From Gelidibacter pelagius (lineage in GTDB: Bacteria > Bacteroidota > Bacteroidia > Flavobacteriales > Flavobacteriaceae): 64,000 nt of DNA. The position numbers were made by a program, and so were the translations under genes. The notes under the pieces are model-generated. The model saw only the letters and a program-made list of their open reading frames with translations. It had not been told where the DNA came from and ran no database searches. Below are positions 29,203 to 38,934 of this stretch, piece after piece. Where the stretch lies: the NCBI RefSeq assembly GCF_017581925.1, contig NZ_JAGEVG010000003.1:221253-285252 (forward strand), in the 5' to 3' direction. Position 1 is the stretch's first letter. Each line of letters opens with the position of its first letter.

Positions 29203-30741
29203 ATGAAAAAAACACTTACCATTCTGTCGCTCGTAATTTTACTGTTTGGAACTTCCTGTTCTGTAGTTCAGAAAAACACCTCAAATAAGGATGATGGCAA
29301 AATAGATATTGTTTTTGTACAAGTCAATGATGTTTATGAAATAGCGCCATTAGCAGGTGGAAAAGAAGGTGGAATCGCACGTGTAGCTAGCTTAAAAAAA
29401 CAGGAAAAGGAGAAAAATAAAAACACCTTTCTGGTCATGGGTGGCGACTTTATGAGTCCGTCTATATACAATAGCTTGAAACATGAAGGGAAGAGCATTC
29501 GCGGCAAGCAGATGGTAGAAGCATTAAATGCTGCTGAGATGGATTTTGTCGTTTTTGGAAATCACGAATTTGATATTAAGGAAAGTGAACTTCAGTCACG
29601 AATTGACGAATCAGAGTTTACTTGGGTGTCTTCAAACACATTTCATAAAACAGGTTCTACGGTTCAGCCTTTTTCCAAGAATTCAACCGCACCTTTTCCG
29701 GAAACTTACATTTTAAATGTCACAGATGCCGATGGTACCCAAGCGAAAATTGGTATTATCGGGCTTACCCTCCCTTTTAATAAAGCGTCTTATGTACAGT
29801 ATACTGATCCTATAACAACCGCTAAGAGGTTGTATGCTCAACTAAAAGATTCTGTGGATGTGGTTATCGCTTTAACGCATTTGGATCTTGAAGACGATAT
29901 CAAACTCGCTCAGGAAATTCCGACCTTAGGATTAATTATGGGCGGCCATGAGCATGATATGCAGTTTGAAAAAGTAGGCGATGTGTACATTACGAAGGCC
30001 CACGCCAATGCGAAATCGGCTTATGTAAATACCTTGAGATTAAATAAGAATACAGGTGAATTAAAAGTGTCTCCAAAGCTAAGATATATTAATGAGAGCA
30101 TAGCGCTTGATCCTCAAACCAATATCATAGTTAAAAAATGGGAGGGAATTGCGAATGCAAATTACAGTTCCTTAGGATTTGACGCTGCGGATATTGTTAT
30201 AGAAAAAAGTGAGCCACTTGAAGGCAGAGAAATTGTAATCAGGTCGCAACCAAGTAATCTGACCGAACTTGTGGCAAACGCTGTTCAGGTCGCTGCGCCT
30301 TTAGCTGATATCGTGCTTATCAATGCGGGAGCAATTCGTGTTGACGATATTTTGTATGCACCAGTGACTCAATATGACATCTTGCGAGCCATGCCTTTTG
30401 GTGGAGAAATTAGAGAGGTGGATATGAAGGGAAGTTTACTAAACAAGATTTTGGAGATAGGAGAAAGTAATAAAGGAAGTGGAGGTTATCTCTTGCGTAA
30501 TTCAACCATAAAGAAAACGGATGATAAATGGGCTATTGGGGAAGATGAAATTGAGGATAGTAAGGTATATAGGGTAGCCATGTTGGGTTTTCTGCTTACG
30601 GGTATGGAGACAAATTTAGATTTTCTAAAAGAAGATCATCCTGAAATCGTCAAAATATATCCCATTGAAACCTCTATTGATCATCCTCAATCTGATATCC
30701 GATTGGCACTCGTACATTATTTAAAAAGTTTAAACAATTAG
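29203..30741 (+). CDS. UshA/5'-nucleotidase-type metallophosphatase lipoprotein
   Basis: This envelope enzyme is predicted to hydrolyse nucleotides or nucleotide sugars outside the inner membrane. I place the start at the ATG at 29203, giving 512 residues and a proper lipoprotein signal (MKKTLTILSLVILLFGTSC); the frame is open 26 codons further upstream but that part is not signal-like. The metal-binding motifs are DVYEIAP (replacing the usual DxHG), GGDFMSPS, GNHEFD, LTHLDLEDD and MGGHEHD. The C-terminal substrate-binding domain (about 320-500) contains LINAGAIR and AMPFGGEI. The missing His in the first motif deserves attention, since it normally binds the metal. Confidence 0.9.
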   Translation: MKKTLTILSLVILLFGTSCSVVQKNTSNKDDGKIDIVFVQVNDVYEIAPLAGGKEGGIARVASLKKQEKEKNKNTFLVMGGDFMSPSIYNSLKHEGKSIRGKQMVEALNAAEMDFVVFGNHEFDIKESELQSRIDESEFTWVSSNTFHKTGSTVQPFSKNSTAPFPETYILNVTDADGTQAKIGIIGLTLPFNKASYVQYTDPITTAKRLYAQLKDSVDVVIALTHLDLEDDIKLAQEIPTLGLIMGGHEHDMQFEKVGDVYITKAHANAKSAYVNTLRLNKNTGELKVSPKLRYINESIALDPQTNIIVKKWEGIANANYSSLGFDAADIVIEKSEPLEGREIVIRSQPSNLTELVANAVQVAAPLADIVLINAGAIRVDDILYAPVTQYDILRAMPFGGEIREVDMKGSLLNKILEIGESNKGSGGYLLRNSTIKKTDDKWAIGEDEIEDSKVYRVAMLGFLLTGMETNLDFLKEDHPEIVKIYPIETSIDHPQSDIRLALVHYLKSLNN

Positions 30742-30963
30742 AGATTGAGAAAGACAATGAAGACTGATTTTCGATGATCATTTGCATTGCAGTAGAGCCG
30801 CATAAAAAACTTATGTTAAATTTTTATCCAGCATCAAGAGACGTCTAAAATTTTTGTATATTTATATGACAATCATATCGGGGTGCTTAAATCTTTAAAC
30901 ATAGCTGAGAAAAAACCCGTATAACTTCAAAGGGGATAATGCCAAAAGAAGGAATATGATTTG
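30742..30963. other. Intergenic region after the nucleotidase gene
   Basis: No gene, repeat or promoter recognised between the nucleotidase stop and the terminator at 30964. The stretch 31000-31090 upstream of pncB is likewise featureless. Confidence 0.45.
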
Positions 30964-30999
30964 CAAAGGGAACAATGTTATTATAACTTGTTCCCTTTG
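30964..30999 (+). terminator. Terminator upstream of pncB
   Basis: CAAAGGGAACAA (30964-30975) pairs perfectly with TTGTTCCCTTTG (30988-30999), followed by TTTTTA. It lies 220 bp after the nucleotidase gene, leaving a long untranslated 3-prime end or an unseen short transcript. Confidence 0.8.
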
Positions 31000-31090
31000 T
31001 TTTTACTAAAATCTTATTAATGAATTAATTGATTATCATACCAATTGGATATTTTAACATTATAAAACCTCTCAATTAAAATTAAACTTC

Positions 31091-32488
31091 ATGAACATTA
31101 CAGCTTCTTATACTGATCTCTATCAACTGACCATGGCTCAAGTCTATTTCAAAACCAAACCCGATGGGCGAGCGGTCTATGACTATTATTTTCGAAACAA
31201 TCCTTTTAACGGTGGTTATTCCATTTTTGCTGGATTGGAGGACGTTTTGAATATCCTTGAAACTTTAAAATTCTCTTCTTCCGATTTGACCTATTTGGAG
31301 CAACATGGATTTGAAAGCAGCTTCTTGGATTATTTAAAAGATTTTCGATTCCGAGGGAATATCTCTTCAAGTTTGGAAGGTGATGTTGTTTTTCCAAACC
31401 GTCCGATTCTGCAGGTTGAAGCGAATATTATAGAGGCACAGATCATAGAAACGCTTTTGCTGAATATTCTCAATTTTCAGACCTTGATTGCTTCAAAGGC
31501 CAGCCGAATCCGTCATAGTGCAAAAACAGAAATGCTTTTGGATATGGGACTGCGCCGTGCTCATGCTACTGGTGGATATTATGCATCTCGCGCTGCTATC
31601 ATTGGTGGTTTTGACAGCACAAGTAATGTCAAGGCAGCTGAGGATTATGACATTCCCTCTTCCGGAACCATGGCCCATTCATTTATACAGAGTTATGAAG
31701 ATGAATTACAGGCCTTTCGAGATTTCGCAAAAATACGACCAAAGAATTGCGTCCTTCTGATTGATACCTACAACACGCTTAGAAGTGGATTGCCCAATGC
31801 GATTACAGTGGCCAAAGAGATGGAGCGCAGTGGAGCGCAGTTGTTGGGTGTCAGATTGGATAGTGGAGATTTGGCTTATCTCGCAAAAAGAACGCGTATA
31901 ATGCTGGATGACGCCGATTTGAATTATGTGAAAATTGTCGCCTCAAACCAATTGGATGAATACGTCATAAAAAGTTTAAAGGATCAAGGAGCGCCTATTG
32001 ACATCTTTGGTGTGGGAACTAATTTGGTCACCGGAAAACCTGACGCTTCGATAGATGGGGTCTATAAGTTGTCTGAATACAATGGCGAACCACGAATCAA
32101 ACTTTCTGAAAATATCATTAAGGTTTCGCTTCCATCTAAAAAACAAGTTTACAGAATGTTGGACAGGAATGGTATGTTCTACGGAGCAGATGCCGTTGCT
32201 GTTTTTAATGAGGAAAATGTAACACGAATGGAGCATTCCTTCGATGCTAATAAAAGCTTAGAACTTACCCGTTTTGAACATGAACCGTTGCTTCAAAATG
32301 TAATGGAAAACGGTAAAAAAGTAATGCCGGCGCGAACTGTCAGTGAAATTGCAGCGTATTCAAAATCCCGATTGGAGAAACTACCTGAAGAATACAAGCG
32401 TTTTCAGAATCCGCACATTTACAAAATAGGTCTGAGCACAGATCTCAAGCAAGAACGTGATAGGTTGGTATTAAAACACAAGTTTTAA
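31091..32488 (+). CDS. pncB: Nicotinate phosphoribosyltransferase
   Basis: This enzyme converts nicotinate and PRPP (with ATP hydrolysis) to nicotinate mononucleotide, the first step of the Preiss-Handler NAD salvage route. The 465 residues begin with the typical TDLYQLTMAQVYFK segment (8-21) and contain LDMGLRRAH (about 151-159, the conserved histidine region), GGFDSTSNV, GTMAHSFIQS (about 192-201) and GVRLDSGDL (about 255-263) of the phosphate-binding barrel. The nicotinamidase gene pncA lies 0.4 kb downstream on the same strand, so both steps from nicotinamide to NaMN are encoded together. Confidence 0.96.
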   Translation: MNITASYTDLYQLTMAQVYFKTKPDGRAVYDYYFRNNPFNGGYSIFAGLEDVLNILETLKFSSSDLTYLEQHGFESSFLDYLKDFRFRGNISSSLEGDVVFPNRPILQVEANIIEAQIIETLLLNILNFQTLIASKASRIRHSAKTEMLLDMGLRRAHATGGYYASRAAIIGGFDSTSNVKAAEDYDIPSSGTMAHSFIQSYEDELQAFRDFAKIRPKNCVLLIDTYNTLRSGLPNAITVAKEMERSGAQLLGVRLDSGDLAYLAKRTRIMLDDADLNYVKIVASNQLDEYVIKSLKDQGAPIDIFGVGTNLVTGKPDASIDGVYKLSEYNGEPRIKLSENIIKVSLPSKKQVYRMLDRNGMFYGADAVAVFNEENVTRMEHSFDANKSLELTRFEHEPLLQNVMENGKKVMPARTVSEIAAYSKSRLEKLPEEYKRFQNPHIYKIGLSTDLKQERDRLVLKHKF

Positions 32489-32489
32489 A

Positions 32490-32613
32490 TTAGTGAAACT
32501 TAATTTTTAAAAACTACAAAGCAATACATCAAAAATTGATAGTTGTCCAGATACCTATCGGGATAATCCTACTTTTCAGCGGGATCTTTTGGGTTTAATT
32601 CCCCGACGCTCTG
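32490..32613. repeat. Composite intergenic repeat, copy B
   Basis: It begins one base after the pncB stop codon with TTAGTGAAACTTAATTTTT and carries the same ordered blocks as 28801-28910 (GCAATAC, AAAATTGATAG, TATCGGGATAATCC, CAGCGGGATCTTTTGGG, GCTCTG), with an insertion TTGTCCAGATACC that completes a CCNGATA/TATCGGG hairpin also seen at 8927. The rest of the gap (32614-32904) shows nothing I recognise. Confidence 0.75.
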
Positions 32614-32904
32614 TGTTGGAGTTAAACAAGTATTTCTAATTTGATACTTCGTAACCTTTGGTCGAGGTAGTTCATTTCGGATAAATTTTTCAGACATCTT
32701 GATACAGTAATGTCACTGATAACCACTAATAATTACGTCTGGTATATTTAAGATTGTCGAAATTGTTGTTTAAAAATTAGTGAGTATTCGTGTCTAAAAT
32801 AAATGTTTGCTATAAAATGTTTAACCTATTATTCCGGGACTTTGGGTTGTCGAAAACAGGATGTTTAATTAACTTTACGGAAAAGCTTATAATAATAAAT
32901 TAAA

Positions 32905-33510
32905 ATGAAAACACTTCTTATAATTGATGTTCAGAACGATTTTATGCCTGGAGGTTCGCTTGCGGTTCCGGATGGTGATAAAATCGTTTCGGTGATCAAT
33001 GACATTCAGCATAAATTTGATTTAGTGGTCGCGGCCCAGGATTGGCATCCGCAGGATCATGTGAGTTTTGCCTCCAATCATGCGGGGAAATCCCATTTTG
33101 ATGAGATAGAAATTCACGGAAAACCACAAACGCTATGGCCAGATCATTGTGTACAGGGCACCGAGGGCGCTAAGTTCCATCAGGATCTTGACACTCAAAA
33201 ATGGGAGGCGATTTTTAGAAAAGGAACGGATAAGGAAATTGACAGCTATAGTGCCTTTTATGACAATGGCCATTTGAAGTCGACGGGATTGACCGGTTAT
33301 TTAAAAGAGAAAGGCGTGTCCCAACTTTTTTTATGTGGGCTTGCGGCAGATATCTGCGTTTACTTTTCTACTTACGATGCCTTTAAGGAAGGTTTTGCTT
33401 GTTTCTTTATTGAAGATGCTTCTCAGCCATTGGATCCAAAAAAATATGAAGAATTAAAAAAGGAGATGGAATATCTGGGCATACAGATGATCTCTTCTGA
33501 AGATATTTAG
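32905..33510 (+). CDS. pncA: Nicotinamidase
   Basis: The isochorismatase-fold amidase hydrolyses nicotinamide to nicotinate and ammonia. Catalytic Asp8 (IDVQNDFMPGG), Lys106 (FRKGT) and Cys151 (CGLAADICV) are all present, with metal-binding Asp46/His48 (QDWHPQDH) and His81. The length of 201 residues is normal. It supplies nicotinate for the pncB product encoded just upstream; the 416-bp gap between them contains a repeat, so they may be separate transcripts. Confidence 0.96.
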   Translation: MKTLLIIDVQNDFMPGGSLAVPDGDKIVSVINDIQHKFDLVVAAQDWHPQDHVSFASNHAGKSHFDEIEIHGKPQTLWPDHCVQGTEGAKFHQDLDTQKWEAIFRKGTDKEIDSYSAFYDNGHLKSTGLTGYLKEKGVSQLFLCGLAADICVYFSTYDAFKEGFACFFIEDASQPLDPKKYEELKKEMEYLGIQMISSEDI

Positions 33511-33532
33511 TTGAGAATTTATAACCAATATT

Positions 33533-33568
33533 AAACCTCTCAGGTTTTCAAAACCTGAGAGGTTTTTT
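33533..33568. terminator. Bidirectional terminator between pncA and ccsBA
   Basis: AAACCTCTCAGGTTTT (33533-33548) and AAAACCTGAGAGGTTT (33550-33565) are complementary and end in a T run. The convergent genes end at 33510 and 33606. Confidence 0.9.
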
Positions 33569-33605
33569 AATGTAAATATTTAAGGGTTGGTGTTTTAAAT
33601 AAATA

Positions 33606-36600
33606 TTAACCAACTTTCCTTTTAGGCTTTCGCACTCTTATATAAGCTATGACCGATACTACAATAACAACCGCCGTTAGAATATAAATAAATTTCGGAA
33701 CAGGGATAGGGTCACCCGCAGCATAACTATGTAAGCCTGTTAAATAGTAGTTCACCCCAAAAGAGGTCATAATAATGGAACCGAAAGCAAACACACTTGC
33801 GACATTCAGGGTAAAGCGACTTTTAAGTGCCGGAACCAGTCTTAAGTGTAACACGATCGCATAGATAATGATTGAAATCAATGCCCATGTTTCTTTAGGG
33901 TCCCAAGCCCAATATCGGCCCCAGGATTCGTTTGCCCAAACGCCACCTAAAAAGGTACCGATAGTCAATACAAACAAGCCTATGGTCATTGAAATCTCGT
34001 TGATATACGTAAGTTCTTTTATGCGGATATCAATTTTGTAGGCGTTGCTCTTCGTTCTAATGATCATTAAAATCAAGGCCATAAAACCTAATACCGCGGA
34101 TAATGCCAGCGGCGCATAACTACTGACAATCGTGGCAACGTGAACCTTGAGCCAAAACGACGATTTTAAGACCGGCATTAAATTGGTGATCTCCGGGTTT
34201 AACCAATCGAGGTAACTTACAAATAGGAGAGACCCTGTGAATAAGGTTGCCAATGGCAATGAGAAATCAGACTTTCTAAAGGTCATCAATCCGCAGAGCA
34301 TCAATACCCACGCTACAAAAACCATCATTTCATAGCCATTACTCCATGGTGGATGTTGTGCAATATACCAACGTAGCAGAATGTTTCCTGTAAATATCAA
34401 GAAACTGATCAATGAAATTAACACGAGAATATCCCAAAGAATATTTATAAATCGTTTTTGAACAAATATTTTTGAAAGCGCCAAGACCAGCATGATCAAA
34501 CCAATAGTAAAAAAGGTCTGAAACAACCAAAAATTAAGATTCATTTGGTTATACCACAATTCGGCTTCAATCCGTTCTTCAGAAGGGATGATGTGTTTCC
34601 CCAATGTAGATTGATAGGTGTCTATATAAGAAAGTTTATCAGTAGCGCCTGCCAAATTATGGGCGGCGATATCGTTAAAGTAGGTTCGTGTAATATTTTG
34701 AACAAACACACCGTCTTCTGGTGGGAAGTCGTTAAAATGATGGGTGTAACTGAACCATTTATCGGATTCATCTAAACTATTCGGAAAAATATTTAAATAA
34801 TTGCCAGAAAAAATATTGAATAGAATATTGAAGCGCTCATCAACTCTGATGACTTCTTTATCAAACTCGTTTTGTTCGGCAGGTTTTTTGGCATGTGCCT
34901 CTTCAGCCATTTTCGACAGGACATAATCGCCCTCTGGATTGATCAAATGATCAAAGGAGATATAGCCGTCTTCTGTGATTTTAAGGGGTTTGAAAAAATC
35001 GCCTCCTTTAATGGCTTCTATTTTGATGACAGGAATTTTCTGCCATGCTCCAGGGGAAACATGCATCGCCAAGAAGACTTGATTGGCATCCAGTTTAATT
35101 TTTTCGTCACTCGCTTTATAGGTAAACGTAGTTTTACCATAGATTTTACGTAAAAACTCTGAAGCTAAGGTATTGATAGGTTTGATTCTTCCATCGATGT
35201 CCTGGACCAAAATACGTCCGAATAAATCTGAATGTTGTTTGTCAATTTCTTGAGCTTTTACCAATTCAGTTACAGAAGGTATCGAATCCTTTTGCATCGG
35301 CGCTTGCGCAGATGTTGTCAAGGAACTAAATAGCGCAATCAGAAGAATAGTGGTGATTTGTTTCAGTTTCTTTAGTTTTTTGCTAATGATGGTAAAACGC
35401 GTACTTTTTCCGAAGAGGGTAAAAAACATTCCAATCATCAGTAAAAAATAACCAATATAGGTTGTAGCTGTGCCCAAGACGTCATGATTTACGGCCAATA
35501 ACGTACCTTTTTCGTCCGTGTCATAACTGGCCTGATAAAATCTATAGCCGCCATAATCTAAAACATTGTTCATATAGATCCGAAAGGGCATTTCAGTATC
35601 ACCATCCAAAACAGTGACTTCACTGGCGTAGGATGATGGACTTTCAGAACCGGGATAGCGCTCCAATTGAAAATCATTTAACTTGATAGCGAAGGGGATT
35701 TCTATGGGCATTGCGCCATAAGAAAAACTGAGGTTTATGCCATCTACATTAATTTCATGAGTGGTAGGTAAAAATCCTTTTCTGTAAAGAAGCATGACTT
35801 CTTCGGTTTTATCCCCAACGCTCACATTTAGCACAACGGCATCGTCCTTTGTTGGGTCGTTGTCCTGTGGCTTTTCTGAAGTGCTGGTCAATTTCATACT
35901 GCCTTTCGCATGATAGGAAAGTGGTACAAAAGATAAATCCCCTTGTCTGTATAAGGTTTTAAGCGACATGGGCTGAAGGGAATCTCCTTTGATGACCCCT
36001 GCTTTTTGATCGGCCATGACGAAAAAATCGAGTGGGTGAGGCGCCCAAATCTTAAATTCACCGTTTTCTTCGGTAATATTAATGATCCCTTCTTCTTGCG
36101 CTTCAAATCCTACTTTGTGCTTGTGGGGACCGATAACTTCTACCTCTCCTTTGTTTAGAAAAAGCGTTTCTCTACCGTTGCCAGAAGTGGTGACCATCTG
36201 TAATAAAGGAATTCCCTTTTCTGGATCATCTACAATTTCCGGTAGTGCATCTGCAACAAATTCTTTTAAGGAAATCGTAACAGGCGTGTCTTCTATATCT
36301 GTATTGATAGTGAAGCTATTATCATTGAGCGGGGAGAATTCTTTCTTCTTTTGAAGGTGTCTTGTTTTATTTCCGTTGGAGATATGGACTTGTAAATAGT
36401 TTTTATCTGAAATAATGGTTTTGGAACTTTCACCTTCTCTAATCCGCATGATGCCACCATACGAATCATAGCGCGTAATTCCGGCTCCAATGATTATAAT
36501 GATGAAGGAGAGATGAAAAAGGAGGATGGCCCATTTGTCCTTTCGCCATAGGTTATATTTGAAAGTGTTGGCAAGAAAGCATAAGGCTAAGCCTACCATG

Positions 36601-36758
36601 ACCAATTCAAACCAAAGGGCATCATAAACTTTGATCCAAGCAGTGTCTGTGCCGAAATCATTCTCCATAAATGTTGCGGTGGCCATGGCCACCGCAAAGA
36701 TTAAAAGTAAAAGTAAGGCTAAAATGGAAGACGAAAAGAAACGATAAATTAATTTCAT
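33606..36758 (-). CDS. ccsBA: Fused ResB-CcsA cytochrome c biogenesis (heme ligation) protein
   Basis: This inner-membrane System II protein exports heme and attaches it to CxxCH apocytochromes. The 1050-residue chain has four N-terminal helices and a large periplasmic ResB domain (about 1-450), then a second periplasmic block starting after a hydrophobic stretch ending TTSAQA (about 480-700). Last comes the CcsA domain with many helices and the tryptophan-rich heme motif WGRYWAWDPKETW (about 945-957), with flanking histidines (HVATIVSSY, HLRLVPALK). The gene follows nrfH and nrfA (64 bp gap). This suggests a dedicated maturation factor for the nine hemes of NrfHA, including the atypical CxxCK heme, although it may serve other cytochromes too. 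Confidence 0.93.
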   Translation of the reverse strand: MKLIYRFFSSSILALLLLLIFAVAMATATFMENDFGTDTAWIKVYDALWFELVMVGLALCFLANTFKYNLWRKDKWAILLFHLSFIIIIIGAGITRYDSYGGIMRIREGESSKTIISDKNYLQVHISNGNKTRHLQKKKEFSPLNDNSFTINTDIEDTPVTISLKEFVADALPEIVDDPEKGIPLLQMVTTSGNGRETLFLNKGEVEVIGPHKHKVGFEAQEEGIINITEENGEFKIWAPHPLDFFVMADQKAGVIKGDSLQPMSLKTLYRQGDLSFVPLSYHAKGSMKLTSTSEKPQDNDPTKDDAVVLNVSVGDKTEEVMLLYRKGFLPTTHEINVDGINLSFSYGAMPIEIPFAIKLNDFQLERYPGSESPSSYASEVTVLDGDTEMPFRIYMNNVLDYGGYRFYQASYDTDEKGTLLAVNHDVLGTATTYIGYFLLMIGMFFTLFGKSTRFTIISKKLKKLKQITTILLIALFSSLTTSAQAPMQKDSIPSVTELVKAQEIDKQHSDLFGRILVQDIDGRIKPINTLASEFLRKIYGKTTFTYKASDEKIKLDANQVFLAMHVSPGAWQKIPVIKIEAIKGGDFFKPLKITEDGYISFDHLINPEGDYVLSKMAEEAHAKKPAEQNEFDKEVIRVDERFNILFNIFSGNYLNIFPNSLDESDKWFSYTHHFNDFPPEDGVFVQNITRTYFNDIAAHNLAGATDKLSYIDTYQSTLGKHIIPSEERIEAELWYNQMNLNFWLFQTFFTIGLIMLVLALSKIFVQKRFINILWDILVLISLISFLIFTGNILLRWYIAQHPPWSNGYEMMVFVAWVLMLCGLMTFRKSDFSLPLATLFTGSLLFVSYLDWLNPEITNLMPVLKSSFWLKVHVATIVSSYAPLALSAVLGFMALILMIIRTKSNAYKIDIRIKELTYINEISMTIGLFVLTIGTFLGGVWANESWGRYWAWDPKETWALISIIIYAIVLHLRLVPALKSRFTLNVASVFAFGSIIMTSFGVNYYLTGLHSYAAGDPIPVPKFIYILTAVVIVVSVIAYIRVRKPKRKVG

Positions 36759-36822
36759 AGGGAATGATGTGGCTTTTCAAAGAAGCCGTTATAGAGAGTT
36801 GTTGATCCGTTTATGGATGTAA

Positions 36823-38322
36823 TTATTTTTTGGTGCTTACTACTTTATCGGAACCCATTTTAGCTTCGCGGGCTTTTGCCTCTTCCAGCCATTTTGGTAG
36901 CGTATTCGATTTGAATTTTTCCTTGTCTTGTCTAAGTTGATCCATATCAAGTCCGATGTATTTCTGCGCTTTTGCTTTCGTTGAAATATCTGGCATTGCC
37001 ACAGGCTCATTATGTCCTAAAGTGGCTAAGAGACGTACTAACATGACTCGTGCTTCTTGTGCTTCAGCAAGACCGCTACCCAATACACGTCCTATTTCCA
37101 CAGGCGAATGGAAAGACCCACCATGAGACGCTGCAGTATAATCCCAACGCCATTGTGCGTGACGAATGCTCATCAAAATATCTTTCATTTGCTCTTCTGT
37201 AGCCCCAAGCTCCCAGGCTTTTCCAGCTTCAATATGTGCTTTTACCAAGACGTCTTCTAATTTGATTCTGTTTTCATTGGATTTTTGTTGTCTCTCATAG
37301 ACGTTGGCAATAAGTTTTGCTGTTTCTTCTCTATGACACACTTGACATGAGTTGGCGACATTGTTTAAAGGCGATTGTAAATGGTGATCAGTAAACTTTT
37401 GTCCACCTTCACTCTTATACGGCATGTGACAATCGGCACATGATACGCCACGGTCGGCATGAACTCCTGTAAGGAAAATTTCATAATCTGGATGCTGTGC
37501 TTTAAGCATTGGTGCTTTACTGATGGCGTGTGTCCAATCAGAAAATCCAATATCATCATAATACTTTTCCATATCCTCAACCGCAAATCCGTTTTCCCAA
37601 GGGAAAGTCAGGTAATTGGTGCCTTCATGTCCTGGTTTGTTTTTGTTGAAATAATACTCTACGTGGCATTGTGCACAAACTAATGAGCGCATTTCTTGGT
37701 GGGTGGACTTGTTGATATCCTTGCCCATCGCCTGAAAAGCTTCAACCAGTGCCGGTCTTGTAATGCGCAGCTTCATATTGTTCGGGTCGTGGCAGTCCGC
37801 ACATCCGATTGGGTTGACGACTTCCGACACGTTTTCTGCCCAAGTACCGGCATAGAACTCCCCAACACCATGCTCATCCATCAATCGTGGTACGTCTGGA
37901 CCTTTACATGCCCAACAAGTAGCTGGCATTGGACCATCTTCTTTATTCTCAGGTGCTCCAGATCGCAAGCTATTATGAAGGTCATCTATGGCATAAAAGT
38001 GACCACGGCCTTGATTGTAATCTTTTGAAAATGCATATCCAGCCCAAAGTAAAACCATTCTCGGATCTTCCTCCAACATATCAACCATGGCAGAACCACC
38101 TTGGTACGAACGGAAGCTCGTATCGGCTGTTTGCATGTATGATTGGTACTCTCTTGGATAATTTTTACCCCATTCCTCATTTCTAGGTTCATTTTTCCCA
38201 ATGACAACGCTAGGTACATATTTGTACTTCGCCTCACTTTTCCTGTTAATGATACTGGATGCAAGCAGTCCTAATAAAAAGACGACTACAATTGTGACGA
38301 TGAAGAGAACTTTATTTTTCAT
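36823..38322 (-). CDS. nrfA: Ammonia-forming pentaheme cytochrome c nitrite reductase
   Basis: NrfA reduces nitrite to ammonium with six electrons in the periplasm. The 499 residues have a single N-terminal helix (about 5-22) and five heme sites: the catalytic CWACK (136-140, lysine in place of histidine), CADCH (174-178), CAQCH (216-220), CADCH (295-299) and CQVCH (326-330). Tyr in HVEYYF (about 223) and His in TDHHLQ (about 313) match the active-site Tyr and His, and the calcium-site surroundings are retained. It is the middle gene of nrfH-nrfA-ccsBA, 12 bp after nrfH. It is a clear DNRA enzyme. Confidence 0.98.
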   Translation of the reverse strand: MKNKVLFIVTIVVVFLLGLLASSIINRKSEAKYKYVPSVVIGKNEPRNEEWGKNYPREYQSYMQTADTSFRSYQGGSAMVDMLEEDPRMVLLWAGYAFSKDYNQGRGHFYAIDDLHNSLRSGAPENKEDGPMPATCWACKGPDVPRLMDEHGVGEFYAGTWAENVSEVVNPIGCADCHDPNNMKLRITRPALVEAFQAMGKDINKSTHQEMRSLVCAQCHVEYYFNKNKPGHEGTNYLTFPWENGFAVEDMEKYYDDIGFSDWTHAISKAPMLKAQHPDYEIFLTGVHADRGVSCADCHMPYKSEGGQKFTDHHLQSPLNNVANSCQVCHREETAKLIANVYERQQKSNENRIKLEDVLVKAHIEAGKAWELGATEEQMKDILMSIRHAQWRWDYTAASHGGSFHSPVEIGRVLGSGLAEAQEARVMLVRLLATLGHNEPVAMPDISTKAKAQKYIGLDMDQLRQDKEKFKSNTLPKWLEEAKAREAKMGSDKVVSTKK

Positions 38323-38334
38323 AATAATTACGGT

Positions 38335-38934
38335 TTATTGTGCTTCAATTTCTTTTGCTAACCACTCCGGGATGACCATTTCATCAAGATCGGTTGGTAA
38401 TGGAGCGATATTATATTTTACTGTCGATAGTCCGTGGATACGACCGTGTGGCACTTCTTGATGACAAGACCAGCAGGCTCTTTCAGTGCGGTTTTCTCTA
38501 TGATTATCAAGCCAGCCATCATATTTAACTTCTGTAACTTGCTGGATATGGCATCTGATACAGTTGTTTTGGACAACTTCTTCTGAGGCTTCACGCATCG
38601 TGATGACATCTGGCTCTGCTCTGGCGGTGAAGACTGCGGAGTGATACAATCCATCTTTTGCCTTAAAGTAATAGGAGTTAAAAATATTATCCTGCGGCAC
38701 GTGGCAGCCGTTACAGGACACCCATTCTCTATGAGAACTGTGCATCCAACTATTATAAACTGGCGTCATGACATGACAGTTTACGCAGGCTTGCGGATTA
38801 TCTGACAGGTAAGATACCACTTCGGCTTCACGCATTAGGAAAAAACCCATACCCATAACAACGGCAATTGCAAAAACCGCAAAAGTGCGCCACGAAGAGC
38901 CTTTTTCTGGAAGTATTTTAAAATTAAACTTCAT
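38335..38934 (-). CDS. nrfH: NrfH tetraheme quinol-oxidising subunit
   Basis: NrfH is the membrane anchor of the NapC/NirT family that takes electrons from menaquinol and feeds NrfA. The 199 residues have one N-terminal helix (about 17-34) and four heme motifs: CVNCH (50-54) followed by the methionine ligand (CVNCHVM), CNGCH (74-78), CIRCH (125-129) and CWSCH (154-158). Short spacing to nrfA indicates one transcript. No FNR/CRP-like TTGAT-N4-ATCAA site is visible upstream. Confidence 0.97.
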   Translation of the reverse strand: MKFNFKILPEKGSSWRTFAVFAIAVVMGMGFFLMREAEVVSYLSDNPQACVNCHVMTPVYNSWMHSSHREWVSCNGCHVPQDNIFNSYYFKAKDGLYHSAVFTARAEPDVITMREASEEVVQNNCIRCHIQQVTEVKYDGWLDNHRENRTERACWSCHQEVPHGRIHGLSTVKYNIAPLPTDLDEMVIPEWLAKEIEAQ

